64,000 bases of DNA from Methylogaea oryzae (GCF_019669985.1 NZ_AP019782.1:2970001-3034000); one strand, 5' to 3'; numbered from the stretch's first letter, positions 17,518-28,359 are shown. The notes: generated by a model not told the origin, from the sequence alone. A program made the numbers and translations.

Positions 17518-19946
17518 GACGCGCCCCCCCGCCGATGGCGCTTGTGCTTGGACCTGCCGCGCTTGTGCCGATGGGCCGACGGTTCCGCCTCAACCGCCGC
17601 CGTCCCATCGGCGCTTTCCGGCAACGGCAAGGGATCGCCCGCGTCCGGCGCGACCGCTTGCTCGGAAGGCGGCGGCATGGACAGCGCCGCCGATTGCGGC
17701 AACGCCTCCGCCGAACCGACGCCCGCCGCGTCCACGCTGTCCGCTTGGCGATTCCGGCGCGAATGCCTGGAGCGGCGCCGCTTGCGCTCGTGGCCGGACG
17801 GTTCGGCTTGGCCGGATAGTGTTTGCTCGGCGTCTTGCGACGGCTGCGCCGCGCCGCTGTCGGCCGGCGCCGGAGCCGCCGCGGCGGATTGCGCGGGCGC
17901 CTGTCGCGGCGGATCGGCAAGCGGCGATGGCTGCGGCGGCTTGTCGGCCAGCGCATCGCTGAACTCGTCGGCGCTGGAGGACACCACCCGGCAGCGTACC
18001 AGCTTGCCGTTCAATTCCCGACAGAAGGCGGCGGCTTGCTCGGCGTCGGCGAAACGGGACACGAACAGCCGGTACCAAGCGGCGCGCTCCTGCTCGTCCT
18101 GTTCCACCCGCCCCTGCAAGCGCGGCAACAGCACCCGGCCCGCCATCAATTGCGGGAAACGTTGCTGCAAATCCTGCCAGGCGTGGCTCACGCCGCTGCG
18201 GTCCTGCAACCCCGCCAGCTCCACCAACCAGTATTCCTCGTCGTCCACCGGCTCGCTCCAGTCGATGCCGGCCGCGGGCGCCGCCGAGGCGGAAGCGGCG
18301 ACGGCGCCATGGGGACGATCCCCGTCGCCCGGCAAGGCGCCGCCCTGCGGCACGCCGCCGCCCAGCGCGTTAAACAAGGCGATCACGCCTCGATAACGCT
18401 CCATGCGGACGCGGTGATACTCGTCCAGATTGCGGTGATAAGTGCGTTCGGTATCGAGCAGCGTCAAAAAATCCAGGTCGCCGACGCCGAAGGAGTCCTG
18501 GCTGGCCTGCCAGGCGCGCAACGCCGCCTCGGTGGCCAATTGCTGGGCCTCCAGCCGCTTGCCGTTGTTGTGTACATTGGCCAGCGCGTCTTCCGTTTCG
18601 CGCACGGCGGTGTAGATGACGCGCATATAGGTTTCCACCAACTCTTCATGCAGAGCCCGCGCGAACGCCACTTCCTGGGTGCGCTTGCCGTTGTCGAAAA
18701 TCGTCGCCGTCAAGGTGGCGGCCAGGTTGTAAATGGCGCCGTAGGGCGTCACCAAGTGCCCCAAGGCCAGGATGCCCCACCCGGACTGCGCGTTCAGGTC
18801 GAGGGGCGGTAACACGCGGGCGCGCGCCACGTCGACGTCCGCATCCGCCGACAACAGGCGCGCCTCCACCACCCGCACGTCGGGCCGCCGCAGCAGCAGG
18901 CTGGCCGGCACATCCGCCGCCACGCCGGGAAAGGACAGCGAGTCGATGCCGTGGTCGGACAGGGCCAGCGAACTCGGCGTGACCCCGAGCAACAGCGCCA
19001 AGGCGTTGACCGCGTTTTCCCGCTGCAATTCCAAGCCGGGGATCGTCGCCTGAACGACCAGCACGGCGGCGCGTTGCTGCTCCAGCTCGATGACGGTGGC
19101 GTCGCCCACCGCCAAACGCGCGCTGACGGCGTCGAGCAGGGCCTGCAAGGCGGCTTCCGTTTCGTGGGCGACGCGGAGGCGATCGTTCAGGGAAAGGTAT
19201 TCCACATACTGGCTGGCCACGCTGGCGATCAGGGTGCGGCGGGTATCGTCGCGCTGATAGGTCGCGCGCCACATTTGCATTTCCGCGGAATCGGACTGGG
19301 CGCTGAGCTCTCCCCACAGATCGACGCGCCAATCGCCGCGAGCGCCGCCCTGCACGTATTGGCGATCCTTGGCGGTGCCGAATCCCGTCGCCGAGTTGAT
19401 GCCGTTGGAGGGAGAGTCGTGATGCCCTTGCATCGGCGCGGTGATCACCGGGAATTGCTGCGCGTAGGCTTGATCGGCGCGGGCCTGGGCCTGGGCGATG
19501 CGCAGCACGGCGATGCGCAGATCCTGATTGTTGGCCAGGGCCTGATCGACAAGGCGGTTCAGCTCGTCGCTGCCGAGGGCGCGCCACCATTGGTCCAGCA
19601 TGGCCGCCACCGGCGCGGCGGCCGCCGACCGTTCGTCTTTGGGCGGCGCGCCTTGCCCCGCCTGGGGTTTGGCCGCCTGCTTGAATTGTTCCGGCAGGGG
19701 CGCGGTGGGCACGTCGTAACGGCTGCGCTTGAGGGCGCAACCGGTCGACAGCAGCAGGGCCGGCACCACGAGCATGGCGAGCAGCGACGGCCTGGAGCTC
19801 GCCTTGAGCGGACGCTGCGGGCGGGCAATAACGGAAGGCGCCGAACATCCAAGCAGGCTGCTTTCTATAACGTTCCCCCTACCCACGTAGGACTTCCCCA
19901 GGACAAGCAAAGACTTAAGCTGGATACAGCAAAACCGATGCCACAT
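17514..19946 (-). CDS. TolC/NodT-type outer-membrane lipoprotein with SPOR-like and basic C-terminal extension
   Basis: About 810 residues from the ATG at 19946. A hydrophobic stretch ends in the lipobox LSTGC (Cys70). Two outer-membrane-efflux domains follow (about 120-330 and 340-535), with the family's LLLRRPDVRVVEA segment. Normal members stop near 480-500 residues. Here a further 270 follow: a segment resembling a SPOR domain (about 572-655), then Pro/Ala-rich linkers and two strongly basic Arg/Lys/His patches. The protein should form the outer-membrane channel. The start is uncertain: a GTG lies at 19967, both starts put the lipobox unusually far in, and an AGGGGGAA near 19846 has no normal in-frame start after it. 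Confidence 0.85.
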   Translation of the reverse strand: MWHRFCCIQLKSLLVLGKSYVGRGNVIESSLLGCSAPSVIARPQRPLKASSRPSLLAMLVVPALLLSTGCALKRSRYDVPTAPLPEQFKQAAKPQAGQGAPPKDERSAAAAPVAAMLDQWWRALGSDELNRLVDQALANNQDLRIAVLRIAQAQARADQAYAQQFPVITAPMQGHHDSPSNGINSATGFGTAKDRQYVQGGARGDWRVDLWGELSAQSDSAEMQMWRATYQRDDTRRTLIASVASQYVEYLSLNDRLRVAHETEAALQALLDAVSARLAVGDATVIELEQQRAAVLVVQATIPGLELQRENAVNALALLLGVTPSSLALSDHGIDSLSFPGVAADVPASLLLRRPDVRVVEARLLSADADVDVARARVLPPLDLNAQSGWGILALGHLVTPYGAIYNLAATLTATIFDNGKRTQEVAFARALHEELVETYMRVIYTAVRETEDALANVHNNGKRLEAQQLATEAALRAWQASQDSFGVGDLDFLTLLDTERTYHRNLDEYHRVRMERYRGVIALFNALGGGVPQGGALPGDGDRPHGAVAASASAAPAAGIDWSEPVDDEEYWLVELAGLQDRSGVSHAWQDLQQRFPQLMAGRVLLPRLQGRVEQDEQERAAWYRLFVSRFADAEQAAAFCRELNGKLVRCRVVSSSADEFSDALADKPPQPSPLADPPRQAPAQSAAAAPAPADSGAAQPSQDAEQTLSGQAEPSGHERKRRRSRHSRRNRQADSVDAAGVGSAEALPQSAALSMPPPSEQAVAPDAGDPLPLPESADGTAAVEAEPSAHRHKRGRSKHKRHRRGGAS

Positions 19947-20235
19947 TATCGGCGATCGACGTCCCACGACGCGCCAACCGCCGCGACCCCATCAGCGCAC
20001 CCTTAACGTAGCGATTTTCCATTCGTAAACAATGGGTTAGATAGCCACCCCGGCGTGATGCCCAACGGCGCTCCCAGGGGTGTTGCGAAAAAAGCCGCGA
20101 TATGGCCGTGCGGAATCGGTTTTGTGACGCGCTTCACGCGCCAATATCCCGTCTGCGCCGGAAATCGGCCAAAATCCAGGGATTCAGCCTATTACATAAT
20201 GATAAACCTAAGGTATTGCGGCCATGTAATCAATA
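19947..20235 (-). other. Intergenic region upstream of the secretion operon
   Basis: No gene seen. It contains the GTG alternative start at 19967 and an AT-rich patch at about 20185-20245. On the minus strand a TTGGGC and TATCTA pair with a 16-base spacer (about 20030-20070) is a weak promoter candidate. No regulator site was recognised. Confidence 0.4.
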
Positions 20236-21879
20236 TTACTTATCGACACGCACGATACGGCCTTCCACTTGGCTGGTCACCGTGCGGTTGGGTAAACGGG
20301 CGACGGCGTCCAGGAAAGCTTGGCGTTGGCTAACCGCTTTGCCCGAGTCTATGCGCCGGGGACTGGTGCCGCCCTTGCCGGCGGCGAACAGCGCATAGCC
20401 GTCCTCGACGCCGCGCGCCCACAGAAACTCGCTGGTGGCGACGCGGTAGGTTTTGCCCGGTTGCAGCGGCGCGTATGTCTTGCCGCCCTTGCCCGACACC
20501 GCCACGTCCTCCGCTTCGATGCGATACGACGGGGGTTCCGCGCCGTCCGCGTGATAGCGAAAACGCAGGCCGGACACGTGCAAAAAACGGCCGTCGCCCC
20601 GATGGACCTTGGACACCGAATTGCGCAACACATCGAGGATTTGCGCCCCGGTCAACTCCATGGCGACCAGATCGTTGTCGTAGTAGAAAATGCCGGCGAC
20701 GTGATAGTTGGTGATGGGGCCCGGCGGAATATTGTCGTTGATGCGTATGGAGCCGCCGTTGACCCAGGCGATGTCCGTGCCCATACGCTGGCGGATCACG
20801 TCGGCCAGAAAATTGCCCAACGCGGTTTCCCGGCCGCGCACGGAAGTTTCCTCCCCTTCCAGCAAATAGGCGGTTCGCCCCACCTCCCGAGTCAAATCCT
20901 CGCCGCCGGCCTTGCGCACGGACTTCACCAACTCGTCCAACTGCGCCTGCACGGCGTCCGACAACGACGGATCGGGAGCAACGTCGTCGCCCAATTCCAC
21001 CCGGCGCGGCGCCACGCTCACCGCGCCGTCGGCGGCCACGTTCACCTCGTGGACCATGGCGCTGCGGATATCGGCGTCAGCCTTGGTGATCCAGGTGTTC
21101 CCCACCCGCTGCTGGATGTGGAAATGCTCGTGACCGCCCGCGATGAGGTGAATGGCGGGGAATTCCCGCGCCAACCAAATATCGTCGTCCAAATCCTGGT
21201 GCGTGAGCGCGATGATCACCTGCGCGCCCTGCCGCCGCAGGTTGGCGATAGACTCCTCGACCAGCGCGCGCCGCTCGGCTTCCGGCCGATAGCGGTAGAC
21301 CGCATACTCGGGCTGGGTGACGTCCAGGGTGAGGCTGAACAAGCCCACCTTGATGCCGTTCAAGTCCCGCACCACGCCGTCCTTGACCCGCTCCACCCGT
21401 TGGCCGAACGCTTCGCCGGGCGCTTCAACGCTGGTGCGGTAACGCACGTTGGACGCCAGCCAGTGGAAGTCCGACTGGGCCATCCTGCCCAGCAACACGC
21501 CCGGATCCTTGTCGTCGAACTCGTGGTTGCCCAAGGCGACCAACAAGTTGGAATCGAAGCCGGCGGCGTCCCCATCGAGCAGGTTGAGCATTTTCACCAT
21601 GGGGCCGCCTTTGAGGTATTTGCTCATCACCGACGGAAACAGCAAATCGCCGGCATGCAGCACCAACACCGGCTGGCCCTGCGCCTCCAGCCGTTTGCGC
21701 AGCGTGCGCAGCCGCGCCAAGCCGCCGATGCGGCCGTTTTCCAGGCCTTCGATTTTGTAGGTATCGTTGATTTGCAGAATGCGGAAGCCGCCGGCGGGCG
21801 CGGCGCCGGGCCGCGACGCCGTGCAGCCGGCCGTCACGGCCAGGGATAAAATCAGAGCGGCGGCGAGCGGTTTGCGCAT
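20236..21879 (-). CDS. 5'-nucleotidase / 2',3'-cyclic phosphodiesterase-like lipoprotein
   Basis: A 547-residue protein of the UshA/YfkN family. A signal peptide ends in the lipobox TAGC (Cys19). The metallophosphoesterase domain shows AGD (76-78), GNHEFD (117-122) and GGHEH. The first metal motif reads NDTYKIE, where most members have DxH, so one metal ligand may differ. The C-terminal nucleotidase domain has the conserved NGGSIR segment and a YYDND loop. It should hydrolyse nucleotides in the periplasm, tethered to a membrane. The ATG at 21879 is preferred over the longer frame to 21918 because it has AGGAAG upstream and gives a proper signal peptide. Confidence 0.85.
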   Translation of the reverse strand: MRKPLAAALILSLAVTAGCTASRPGAAPAGGFRILQINDTYKIEGLENGRIGGLARLRTLRKRLEAQGQPVLVLHAGDLLFPSVMSKYLKGGPMVKMLNLLDGDAAGFDSNLLVALGNHEFDDKDPGVLLGRMAQSDFHWLASNVRYRTSVEAPGEAFGQRVERVKDGVVRDLNGIKVGLFSLTLDVTQPEYAVYRYRPEAERRALVEESIANLRRQGAQVIIALTHQDLDDDIWLAREFPAIHLIAGGHEHFHIQQRVGNTWITKADADIRSAMVHEVNVAADGAVSVAPRRVELGDDVAPDPSLSDAVQAQLDELVKSVRKAGGEDLTREVGRTAYLLEGEETSVRGRETALGNFLADVIRQRMGTDIAWVNGGSIRINDNIPPGPITNYHVAGIFYYDNDLVAMELTGAQILDVLRNSVSKVHRGDGRFLHVSGLRFRYHADGAEPPSYRIEAEDVAVSGKGGKTYAPLQPGKTYRVATSEFLWARGVEDGYALFAAGKGGTSPRRIDSGKAVSQRQAFLDAVARLPNRTVTSQVEGRIVRVDK

Positions 21880-21954
21880 GGGAGGCTTCCTGTTTTTATG
21901 GCGGTCGGCGCCGGCCAACGCGGCCGCGCCCGAATGGGAAAACGGCGGCGCGGG

Positions 21955-23562
21955 TCAGCGCTTAAAGCGTCCGACCAAGCGTTCCAGCCCCTGCGCCAAC
22001 CCCACCAGATTGCCGATAAACGCGTTGGTCTGCTCGGCGTCCATCGCCGTGCGTTCGGCCAATTGGCTGATGTTGCCGATGCTTTGGTTGACGTGCTGCG
22101 CCACGGCGCTTTGTTCGTCGGCGGCGCCGGCCATTTGGGCGTTGAGCCGGCGGATATCCGCCACCCGGTCGGCGATCAGGACCAACACCTGGTCGGTGCT
22201 GCGCACTTGCTCGCTGCGCTGCTCGGCGATTTCCTTGGCGCGGGCCATCACGGCCACGGCTTTCCTCGCCTCCACCTGCAACTGATCGACGATCTTCTTG
22301 ATTTCCTCGGTGGATTCGTGGGAACGGGTGGCGAGGGTCCGCACCTCGTCGGCCACCACGGCAAAGCCGCGGCCGTATTCTCCCGCCCTGGCCGCTTCGA
22401 TTGCGGCGTTCAACGCCAGCAAATTGGTTTGCTCGGCGATGCCTCGGATAACGTCCAGCACGGAACTGACGCCCTTGCTCTTGTCATCCAGCTGCTTGAT
22501 CACTTCCGAAGCGTTTTCAATATCCCCCACCAAGCCGTAGATGCCGTCGATGGCCTCCTTAATGGCCTTCGCGCCTTCCGACGCCGCGCCGTCCGCCTCG
22601 ACGGAGGCCGCCGCCGCGTTGTCGGCGCCGCTGCGCACATCGTTCACCGTGGCTTCCAGTTCGCCGATGGCATGGATGACCGCCGAGGTTTCCGCGCGCT
22701 GCTCCAACGCCGCCGCGGTGGTCTGGCCGGCGACGGTGGAAATTTTGCCGATTTCCCGGTTCAGTTCCCCGGCCGCTTCCGCCACCTTGACCAAGCTCAG
22801 GGAAAAATTCGCCAACATGCCGTTGAAAGCCGCAGCCAATACGCCGATTTCATCGCCGCTGTCCGCGTCCAGCCGTTGCGCCAGATCGGCGTTCTTCTCG
22901 ATGGCGCGCATGGTTTCGCTCATGCGGACCAGGGGCGTCACGACGATGCGCCGCATCAGCCAAGCGATGAGCGTCATGCCCAACGCCAGCAGCACCAGGT
23001 TGATGCCGGCCGTCGCCAGGATTTTGCTGTGGATTTCCTCATCCAGCGCCGCCAGGGAATAAGTGACGCGCACCGCGCCCAGCACGGTGTTCTCCTTCAC
23101 GTTGTGGCAGCCCAAGCAATTGGTGCCGCGAAAATCGGCGGTAGCCCTGATCGGCTCCAGGACGGTAATCGTCCGGCCCCGAGCGTCGTTGCCCCGTATC
23201 GTCATGGCCTCGCCGGCCAAGGCGCGCCGATCCAGGTCGTCAGCCACGCTTTGCCAGGGGGCCCCGGCGCCGTGAGCGTCGGCGATGGCCTTGCCCCGGA
23301 TCAGGCGCACGTCGGTAATGCCGGGATGGGCCAGGGTTTTGTCGCGCAAGACGCCGCTTTGGCCCATGGCGCCGGTGAGCATCATGGTGTTCAGGCCGTC
23401 GAAATAGGCCCGCGCCGTGTCCAGCACGCGCTGTTCAACCAAACGGGACACCACGTCCTTCTCGCTGCTCGCCGACTGCCATGTCACGCAAACCAGGGAC
23501 GCCAGCGAAATGGTGATGATGCTGGCGAGAATTTTGATTTGGATGGACAGTCCGTTCTGCAT
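21955..23562 (-). CDS. Methyl-accepting chemotaxis protein with a c-type heme motif
   Basis: A 535-residue chemoreceptor. The first membrane helix is at about 10-28 and the second at about 182-203. Between them lies a periplasmic sensor region containing CLGCH (149-153), a CxxCH heme-c attachment site. A HAMP domain (about 205-260) and a signalling domain follow, with the conserved hairpin tip around [20 protein letters not shown]. Heme-bearing periplasmic sensors of this type are known in Geobacter chemoreceptors, so redox, oxygen or NO sensing is likely but inferred. The ATG at 23562 has a GAGG ribosome site; the open frame upstream looks non-coding. Confidence 0.9.
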   Translation of the reverse strand: MQNGLSIQIKILASIITISLASLVCVTWQSASSEKDVVSRLVEQRVLDTARAYFDGLNTMMLTGAMGQSGVLRDKTLAHPGITDVRLIRGKAIADAHGAGAPWQSVADDLDRRALAGEAMTIRGNDARGRTITVLEPIRATADFRGTNCLGCHNVKENTVLGAVRVTYSLAALDEEIHSKILATAGINLVLLALGMTLIAWLMRRIVVTPLVRMSETMRAIEKNADLAQRLDADSGDEIGVLAAAFNGMLANFSLSLVKVAEAAGELNREIGKISTVAGQTTAAALEQRAETSAVIHAIGELEATVNDVRSGADNAAAASVEADGAASEGAKAIKEAIDGIYGLVGDIENASEVIKQLDDKSKGVSSVLDVIRGIAEQTNLLALNAAIEAARAGEYGRGFAVVADEVRTLATRSHESTEEIKKIVDQLQVEARKAVAVMARAKEIAEQRSEQVRSTDQVLVLIADRVADIRRLNAQMAGAADEQSAVAQHVNQSIGNISQLAERTAMDAEQTNAFIGNLVGLAQGLERLVGRFKR

Positions 23563-23703
23563 GGGAAACCTCGGCAAGCGGCGATACGGTGGGATTGGAT
23601 AAACACGACGCGATGACTGCGCCGATGGCGGCACGGCAGCCGCCTTCGGCAAGTCGCATCGTAGGCGGCTAGCCGGCGCGACGCAATAGCGCGGGCTTGC
23701 CAG

Positions 23704-23734
23704 CAAAAAAGCCGGCGCTTTCGGCGCCGGCTTG
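23704..23734 (-). terminator. Rho-independent terminator after der
   Basis: A 10-base perfect stem (23709-23718 with 23724-23733) is followed on the minus strand by six T. It lies about 32 bases after the der stop and ends the long housekeeping operon. Confidence 0.9.
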
Positions 23735-23766
23735 ATTTAACCGCTCGTGGGATGAGGCAAACAACC

Positions 23767-25188
23767 TCAGCCGCGCTTTTTAACATGCCGCATCAAGCGC
23801 CGTTTTTTGCGGATTTGGCTTTCGCTCAAGGGATTGGGCCGGTCTTTGAACGGATTGGTGCTGGAACGGAACTCCAGTCGCAACGGCGTGCCTTGCAGGC
23901 GCAGCTTTTGCCGCAGGAAGTTGACCAAATAGCGCCGGTAGGACTCGGCCAGGCTCTCGGTTTGGTTGCCGTGAATAATGACCGTGGGCGGATTGGTGCC
24001 TCCCTGATGGGCGTATTTCAGCTTGATGCGGCGACCTTGCACCAGGGGCGGCTGGTGGGCCTCCTGGGCCTCCAGCACCAACTTGGTCAACAGCGGCGTG
24101 GACAGGTTGCGGTTGCCGGCGGCGTAGATCTCGTCCACCCGATCGAACAACACGCCCACGCCGCTGCCGTGCAGGGCGGAGATGCAGTGGCGCTCGGCGA
24201 ATTCGACGAAGGCCAGGCGCAGGTCCATTTGCCGGCGCACGGTCTGGCGCTGGTCGGCGCTCAAGCCGTCCCATTTGTTGAGGCCGATGATGAGCGCCCG
24301 GCCGGCGTCCAGCACCTGGCCAAGCAGGCTGGCGTCCTGGTCGGTAACACCTTCGCTGGCGTCGATCAGGTAGATGACCACGTGGGCCCGGTCGATGGCT
24401 TGCAGCGTCTTGATGATGCTGAATTTTTCCACCGCCTCGTCCACCCGCGAGCGGCGCCTGACGCCGGCGGTGTCGATGAGGGTGTAGGGCTTGTCGTTGC
24501 GCTCGAAGGGAATGTAGATGCTGTCGCGGGTGGTGCCGGGCTGGTCGAACACCACCACCCGCTCCTCGCCGAGGATGCGGTTGACCAGGGTGGACTTGCC
24601 CACGTTGGGGCGGCCCACCACGGCGATGCGGATACCGTCCGGCGCTTTGCCCTCCGGCTCCTCCACGGTTTCCGGCAACAGGGCTTCGATTTCCCCCAGC
24701 AGCTTGTCCGCGCCGGTGCCGTGGGCGGCCGCCAGCCAGAGGGGATCGCCCAGGGCCAGGGCGTGGAATTCCGCCGTGGCGAGGCTGGCGTTGATGCCGT
24801 CGATTTTGTTGGCCACCAACAGGATGGGCTTGGCGATGCGGCGCAGGCGGCGGGCGATGGCTTCGTCCGAAGCGTTCAACCCTTCGCGGGCGTCCACCAG
24901 GAACAGCACCAGGTCGGCTTCTTCCAGCGCCAGGTCCACCTGGCGCATGGCCGCTTCGTCTATGCCTTCGGCGGTCTTGCGGCCGGTTTCGTCGCAGGCT
25001 TCTTCGACGATGCCGCCGGTGTCCACCAGCAGGAACGGCTTTTCGCCCCGGCGCGCCTGGCCGTATTTACGGTCGCGGGTAAGCCCCGGAAAGTCCGCCA
25101 CCAGGGCGTCCTTGCTGCGGGTGAGGTAATTGAACAGGGTGGATTTGCCCACGTTGGGGCGTCCGACTAGGGCGACGACGGGCAACAT
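23767..25188 (-). CDS. der: Ribosome-assembly GTPase Der (EngA)
   Basis: A 473-residue protein with two GTPase domains in tandem, the hallmark of Der. G1 motifs GRPNVGKS lie at 9-16 and 192-199, with matching DTGG/DTAG, NKID/NKWD motifs. A KH-like C-terminal domain ends in a basic [14 protein letters not shown] tail. Der is needed for maturation of the 50S subunit. Its start is 2 bases after the bamB stop, so the two are co-transcribed. Confidence 0.97.
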   Translation of the reverse strand: MLPVVALVGRPNVGKSTLFNYLTRSKDALVADFPGLTRDRKYGQARRGEKPFLLVDTGGIVEEACDETGRKTAEGIDEAAMRQVDLALEEADLVLFLVDAREGLNASDEAIARRLRRIAKPILLVANKIDGINASLATAEFHALALGDPLWLAAAHGTGADKLLGEIEALLPETVEEPEGKAPDGIRIAVVGRPNVGKSTLVNRILGEERVVVFDQPGTTRDSIYIPFERNDKPYTLIDTAGVRRRSRVDEAVEKFSIIKTLQAIDRAHVVIYLIDASEGVTDQDASLLGQVLDAGRALIIGLNKWDGLSADQRQTVRRQMDLRLAFVEFAERHCISALHGSGVGVLFDRVDEIYAAGNRNLSTPLLTKLVLEAQEAHQPPLVQGRRIKLKYAHQGGTNPPTVIIHGNQTESLAESYRRYLVNFLRQKLRLQGTPLRLEFRSSTNPFKDRPNPLSESQIRKKRRLMRHVKKRG

Positions 25189-25190
25189 GG

Positions 25191-26420
25191 TCAGTGCACC
25201 CGCAGCGCGGCTAGCGTGCCGTCTTTACTGTACGCGTAAACGTGAGCGTCGTCGGCCACCAATTTCGGGGCAAAGGGTTCCTTGCCCACCTGGATGCGTC
25301 CCATGATGTGACCGTCCTCCTGGGACAAGAAATGCACATAACCTTCGAAATCGCCGACTACGACGAGGTTTTGGAACACCGCCGGCACCGTCAGGCGCCG
25401 CTGGTGCAAATCGCCCTGCCGCCACATATCGCCGCCGATATTGGTTTCGAAGCGCCAAACGTCGCTGTCGTCGTCGGTGAGATACAGCGAGCGCCCCGAC
25501 ACCACCGGCCCGGTGTCGCCGGAAACGGTTTCGATACGCCACTGCACTTCGCCGCCGGCCATGGATACCGCCGCCAAGCCGCCGTTGAATCCCGCCAGAT
25601 AAAGCATGTCGCTTTGCACCGCCGGTTCGCCGCCCAGGTCCACCAGACGCTCGATCTCCGAACGTCCACGCGGATGGGCCACCATGGTTTCCCACTGCAC
25701 CTGGCCGTCTTCCAGCTTCAGCGCCACCAGCTTGCCGCCGGCGTAACCGTCCACCACCAAGCCGCCCGCCACGGCCGGGCCGCCCATGATGCGCAGGGAC
25801 AGGGCCGGCACCGGACGCTCGAAATACCAGCGGCGCCCACCCGTAGCGGCGTCCAGACCGTATAAACGGCCGTCGGTGCAGCGGATCACCACGAAGCCTT
25901 TATCCTCTTTGGGAATGGACAGCACCTCGCTGGACACCGTGGCCTGCCATTGCAGCGCGCCGTCCGTCGCGCTCAGCGCCACCATGTCGGCGTTGTCGGT
26001 GCCGATCAACAAGTGACCGGGGCCGACGCCGATGCCGCCGGAAAACGGATATCCCGTATCGACCGCCCACAGCACTTGGCCGGTGTTTTTGTCCCGCGCC
26101 TCCACGTGGCCGTCGTGGCTGGCGACGTAGAGACGATCGCCGTCCAATGCCGGAATCAAGTTGAGTGAATGCCCATCGTATCCCTCGCCGACGGTGTCTT
26201 TCCAAACCACCTCCACGGCGACTTCTTCCTTGATTTCCTGCAACGGCGTCGGCGGCGCGGCATTGTCCTTGCCGGTGATGTATTCCGTCAGGCTGTTGAA
26301 GCCCTCGTTCACCGCTTGGAGCTGGGCGCAACCGGCCAGCGGCAACAGCGACGCCAACAGCGCCCCCCGCAACAGGGCCCGGGCGACAGGAATGCGAGGC
26401 ACGAGGGCGTGGCGACTCAT
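25191..26420 (-). CDS. bamB: Outer-membrane assembly lipoprotein BamB
   Basis: A 409-residue protein with a lipoprotein signal peptide ending in LAGC near residue 31. Repeated PQQ/WD-like blades (such as [18 protein letters not shown]) predict an eight-bladed propeller. BamB is the accessory lipoprotein of the BAM complex that folds beta-barrel proteins into the outer membrane. The ATG overlaps the yfgM stop by one base (TGATG), and der follows; this order is standard in gammaproteobacteria. Confidence 0.95.
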   Translation of the reverse strand: MSRHALVPRIPVARALLRGALLASLLPLAGCAQLQAVNEGFNSLTEYITGKDNAAPPTPLQEIKEEVAVEVVWKDTVGEGYDGHSLNLIPALDGDRLYVASHDGHVEARDKNTGQVLWAVDTGYPFSGGIGVGPGHLLIGTDNADMVALSATDGALQWQATVSSEVLSIPKEDKGFVVIRCTDGRLYGLDAATGGRRWYFERPVPALSLRIMGGPAVAGGLVVDGYAGGKLVALKLEDGQVQWETMVAHPRGRSEIERLVDLGGEPAVQSDMLYLAGFNGGLAAVSMAGGEVQWRIETVSGDTGPVVSGRSLYLTDDDSDVWRFETNIGGDMWRQGDLHQRRLTVPAVFQNLVVVGDFEGYVHFLSQEDGHIMGRIQVGKEPFAPKLVADDAHVYAYSKDGTLAALRVH

Positions 26421-27064
26421 CAGTGCGCCGGCTCCTGGGCGCCGCCGAACTCATCCAGCTTCATTTCCAGGGCGGCCGATGCCGCGCCCAACCGCTGCGC
26501 GGCCTGGTAAGCCACGCGGGCCTCGTCGCGGCGATTCAAGGCGCTGTAAATATCGCCCTTGAGCAGCTCGTAATCCCGTTCGAAAGCGCCGAAGCCCTTG
26601 GCTTGGGCTTTTTCCACCAAGTCCAGCGCCGCCGGTGCTTCGTTGACTTCCAGCAGCACCTGGCCCAAGCGGATGCGGGCGATATGCTTGAACTTGTCTT
26701 CCACCGACGAGGACAGCACGGCCTCTAGCATGCGCCGCGCCGCCGCCATGTCGCCGCCGTCCGCCTTGAGCTTGGCTTGGGCCAGACGGGCGAAGGTAGC
26801 GTAAACGGTGCCGTCGTAATTCTGCGCAATGCGCTCGTTGAGCTTCTCGGCGCTTTCGATTTGCTTGGACTCCGTGGCCTTGACCATTTCCTGGTACAAC
26901 GCGGAGGCCTGCTCCGACTGGCCGCGGCGATGGTCCTGCCAAAGGTTGTAGCCGAGGATAAGCGCCGCGCCGATGGCGACGCCGACGATGGCCGACGGGC
27001 CGTTTTCCTTCCACCAGCGCTTGATGGCTTCTAATTGTTCTTCTTCGGAATGATAGATTTCCAT
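26420..27064 (-). CDS. yfgM: YfgM-family membrane TPR protein (SecYEG ancillary subunit)
   Basis: A 214-residue protein. An N-terminal cytoplasmic segment is followed by one membrane helix (about 24-42) and TPR-like helices in the periplasm. In E. coli, YfgM associates with SecYEG and PpiD and helps trafficking of exported proteins. The ATG at 27064 has an AAGG site within the end of hisS, 2 bases upstream of the gene. The much longer open frame upstream is a shadow of hisS. Confidence 0.9.
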   Translation of the reverse strand: MEIYHSEEEQLEAIKRWWKENGPSAIVGVAIGAALILGYNLWQDHRRGQSEQASALYQEMVKATESKQIESAEKLNERIAQNYDGTVYATFARLAQAKLKADGGDMAAARRMLEAVLSSSVEDKFKHIARIRLGQVLLEVNEAPAALDLVEKAQAKGFGAFERDYELLKGDIYSALNRRDEARVAYQAAQRLGAASAALEMKLDEFGGAQEPAH

Positions 27065-27066
27065 GG

Positions 27067-28359
27067 CTAACCTTTTGGCTTTAATAGTGAAGCGAGGCGC
27101 TCGGACAAATAGGCGGCGGCGTCTTGTTGCGACAGGCTGACCTGCTCGCCCTCTTCCCGCAATGCCTTGATGCTGACGACGCCTTGGGCGGCCTCGTCGT
27201 CGCCGACGATCAAGGCGTACAGCGCACCGCTCTTGTCGGCCCGCTTGAACTGGCTCTTGAAGCTGCCGCCGCCGCAGTTGAGCACCAGTTTGATACCGGG
27301 CAAAGCGTCGCGCAAGGCCTCGGCCGTCAACATGGCGAATTGGTCGGCCGCCTCGCCGACGCGGATCACGTAGGCGTGGGGCGCGCCGTCCACCGGCAGG
27401 GGGGTGTTTTCCAGCAAGGCGATGAGGCGCTCCATGCCCAAGGCGAAGCCGATGGCGTGGGAGGCGCGCTCGCCCAGTTGCTCGATCAAGCCATCGTAGC
27501 GGCCGCCGGCGCATACCGTGCCCTGGGAGCCCAGTTCCTGGGTCACCCACTCGAACACCGTGCGGCTGTAATAGTCCAGGCCGCGCACCAGGCGCGGATT
27601 GACGGTGTAGGCCACGCCGGCCCGGTCCAGGGCGGAGGTCAGGCCTTGAAAATGGGCCGAGGACTCTTCGCCCAAGTAATCCGCCAGGACCGGCGCACCG
27701 GCGATCACCGGCTTCAGGTCGGGGTTCTTGCTGTCCAGGATACGCAGGGGATTGCCTTCCAGGCGGCGGCGGCTGTCCTCGTCCAATTGGTCGTAGTGGG
27801 CGCGGAAATATTCCACCAGCTTGTCGCGGTAGGCCAGACGCTCCTGGGCGGTGCCGAGGGTGTTGATCTGCAGCTCCAGCTTGTCGGCGATGCCCAGCTT
27901 GCGCCACAGGCGCAGGGTCAACAGGATCAGTTCCACGTCGATGTCGGGACCCGCCATGCCGTAGGCTTCCACCCCCACTTGCTGGAACTGGCGGTAGCGG
28001 CCTTTCTGTGGCCGTTCGTGGCGGAACATAGGGCCGGCGTACCACAGGCGCTGGATCTGGTTGAACAGCAGGCCGTGCTCGATGCAGGCGCGCAAACAAC
28101 CGGCGGTGCCTTCCGGACGCAGGGTGAGGGAATCGCCGTTGCGGTCGTCGAAGGTGTACATCTCTTTTTCGACGATGTCGGTCACTTCCCCGATGGAGCG
28201 GGAAAACAGCTCGGTTTTCTCGACGATGGGGGTGCGGATCTCCTGGTAGCCGTAGCCGCCGAGGATATCGCGCATCACGCTTTCCACCCACTGCCAGCGC
28301 GGCGACTGGTCCGGCAGGATGTCGTGCATGCCGCGAATTGCTTGAATCTTATTGCTCAT
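27067..28359 (-). CDS. hisS: Histidyl-tRNA synthetase
   Basis: A 430-residue class II aminoacyl-tRNA synthetase. Motifs typical of HisRS are visible: the N-terminal IRGMHDILP, motif 2 [13 protein letters not shown], the histidine-binding segments [15 protein letters not shown] and AGGRYDGL, and a C-terminal anticodon-binding domain. ATG at 28359 is preferred to the GTG two codons earlier, since a GGTGA site sits just before it. It is followed at 2 bases by yfgM. Confidence 0.96.
   Translation of the reverse strand: MSNKIQAIRGMHDILPDQSPRWQWVESVMRDILGGYGYQEIRTPIVEKTELFSRSIGEVTDIVEKEMYTFDDRNGDSLTLRPEGTAGCLRACIEHGLLFNQIQRLWYAGPMFRHERPQKGRYRQFQQVGVEAYGMAGPDIDVELILLTLRLWRKLGIADKLELQINTLGTAQERLAYRDKLVEYFRAHYDQLDEDSRRRLEGNPLRILDSKNPDLKPVIAGAPVLADYLGEESSAHFQGLTSALDRAGVAYTVNPRLVRGLDYYSRTVFEWVTQELGSQGTVCAGGRYDGLIEQLGERASHAIGFALGMERLIALLENTPLPVDGAPHAYVIRVGEAADQFAMLTAEALRDALPGIKLVLNCGGGSFKSQFKRADKSGALYALIVGDDEAAQGVVSIKALREEGEQVSLSQQDAAAYLSERLASLLKPKG

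Noticed and set aside
26420-28291. A 623-codon frame that would fuse an Arg/Gly-rich region to YfgM
   Set aside because: The first two thirds are hisS read in the wrong frame; YfgM starts at 27064 with its own ribosome site.
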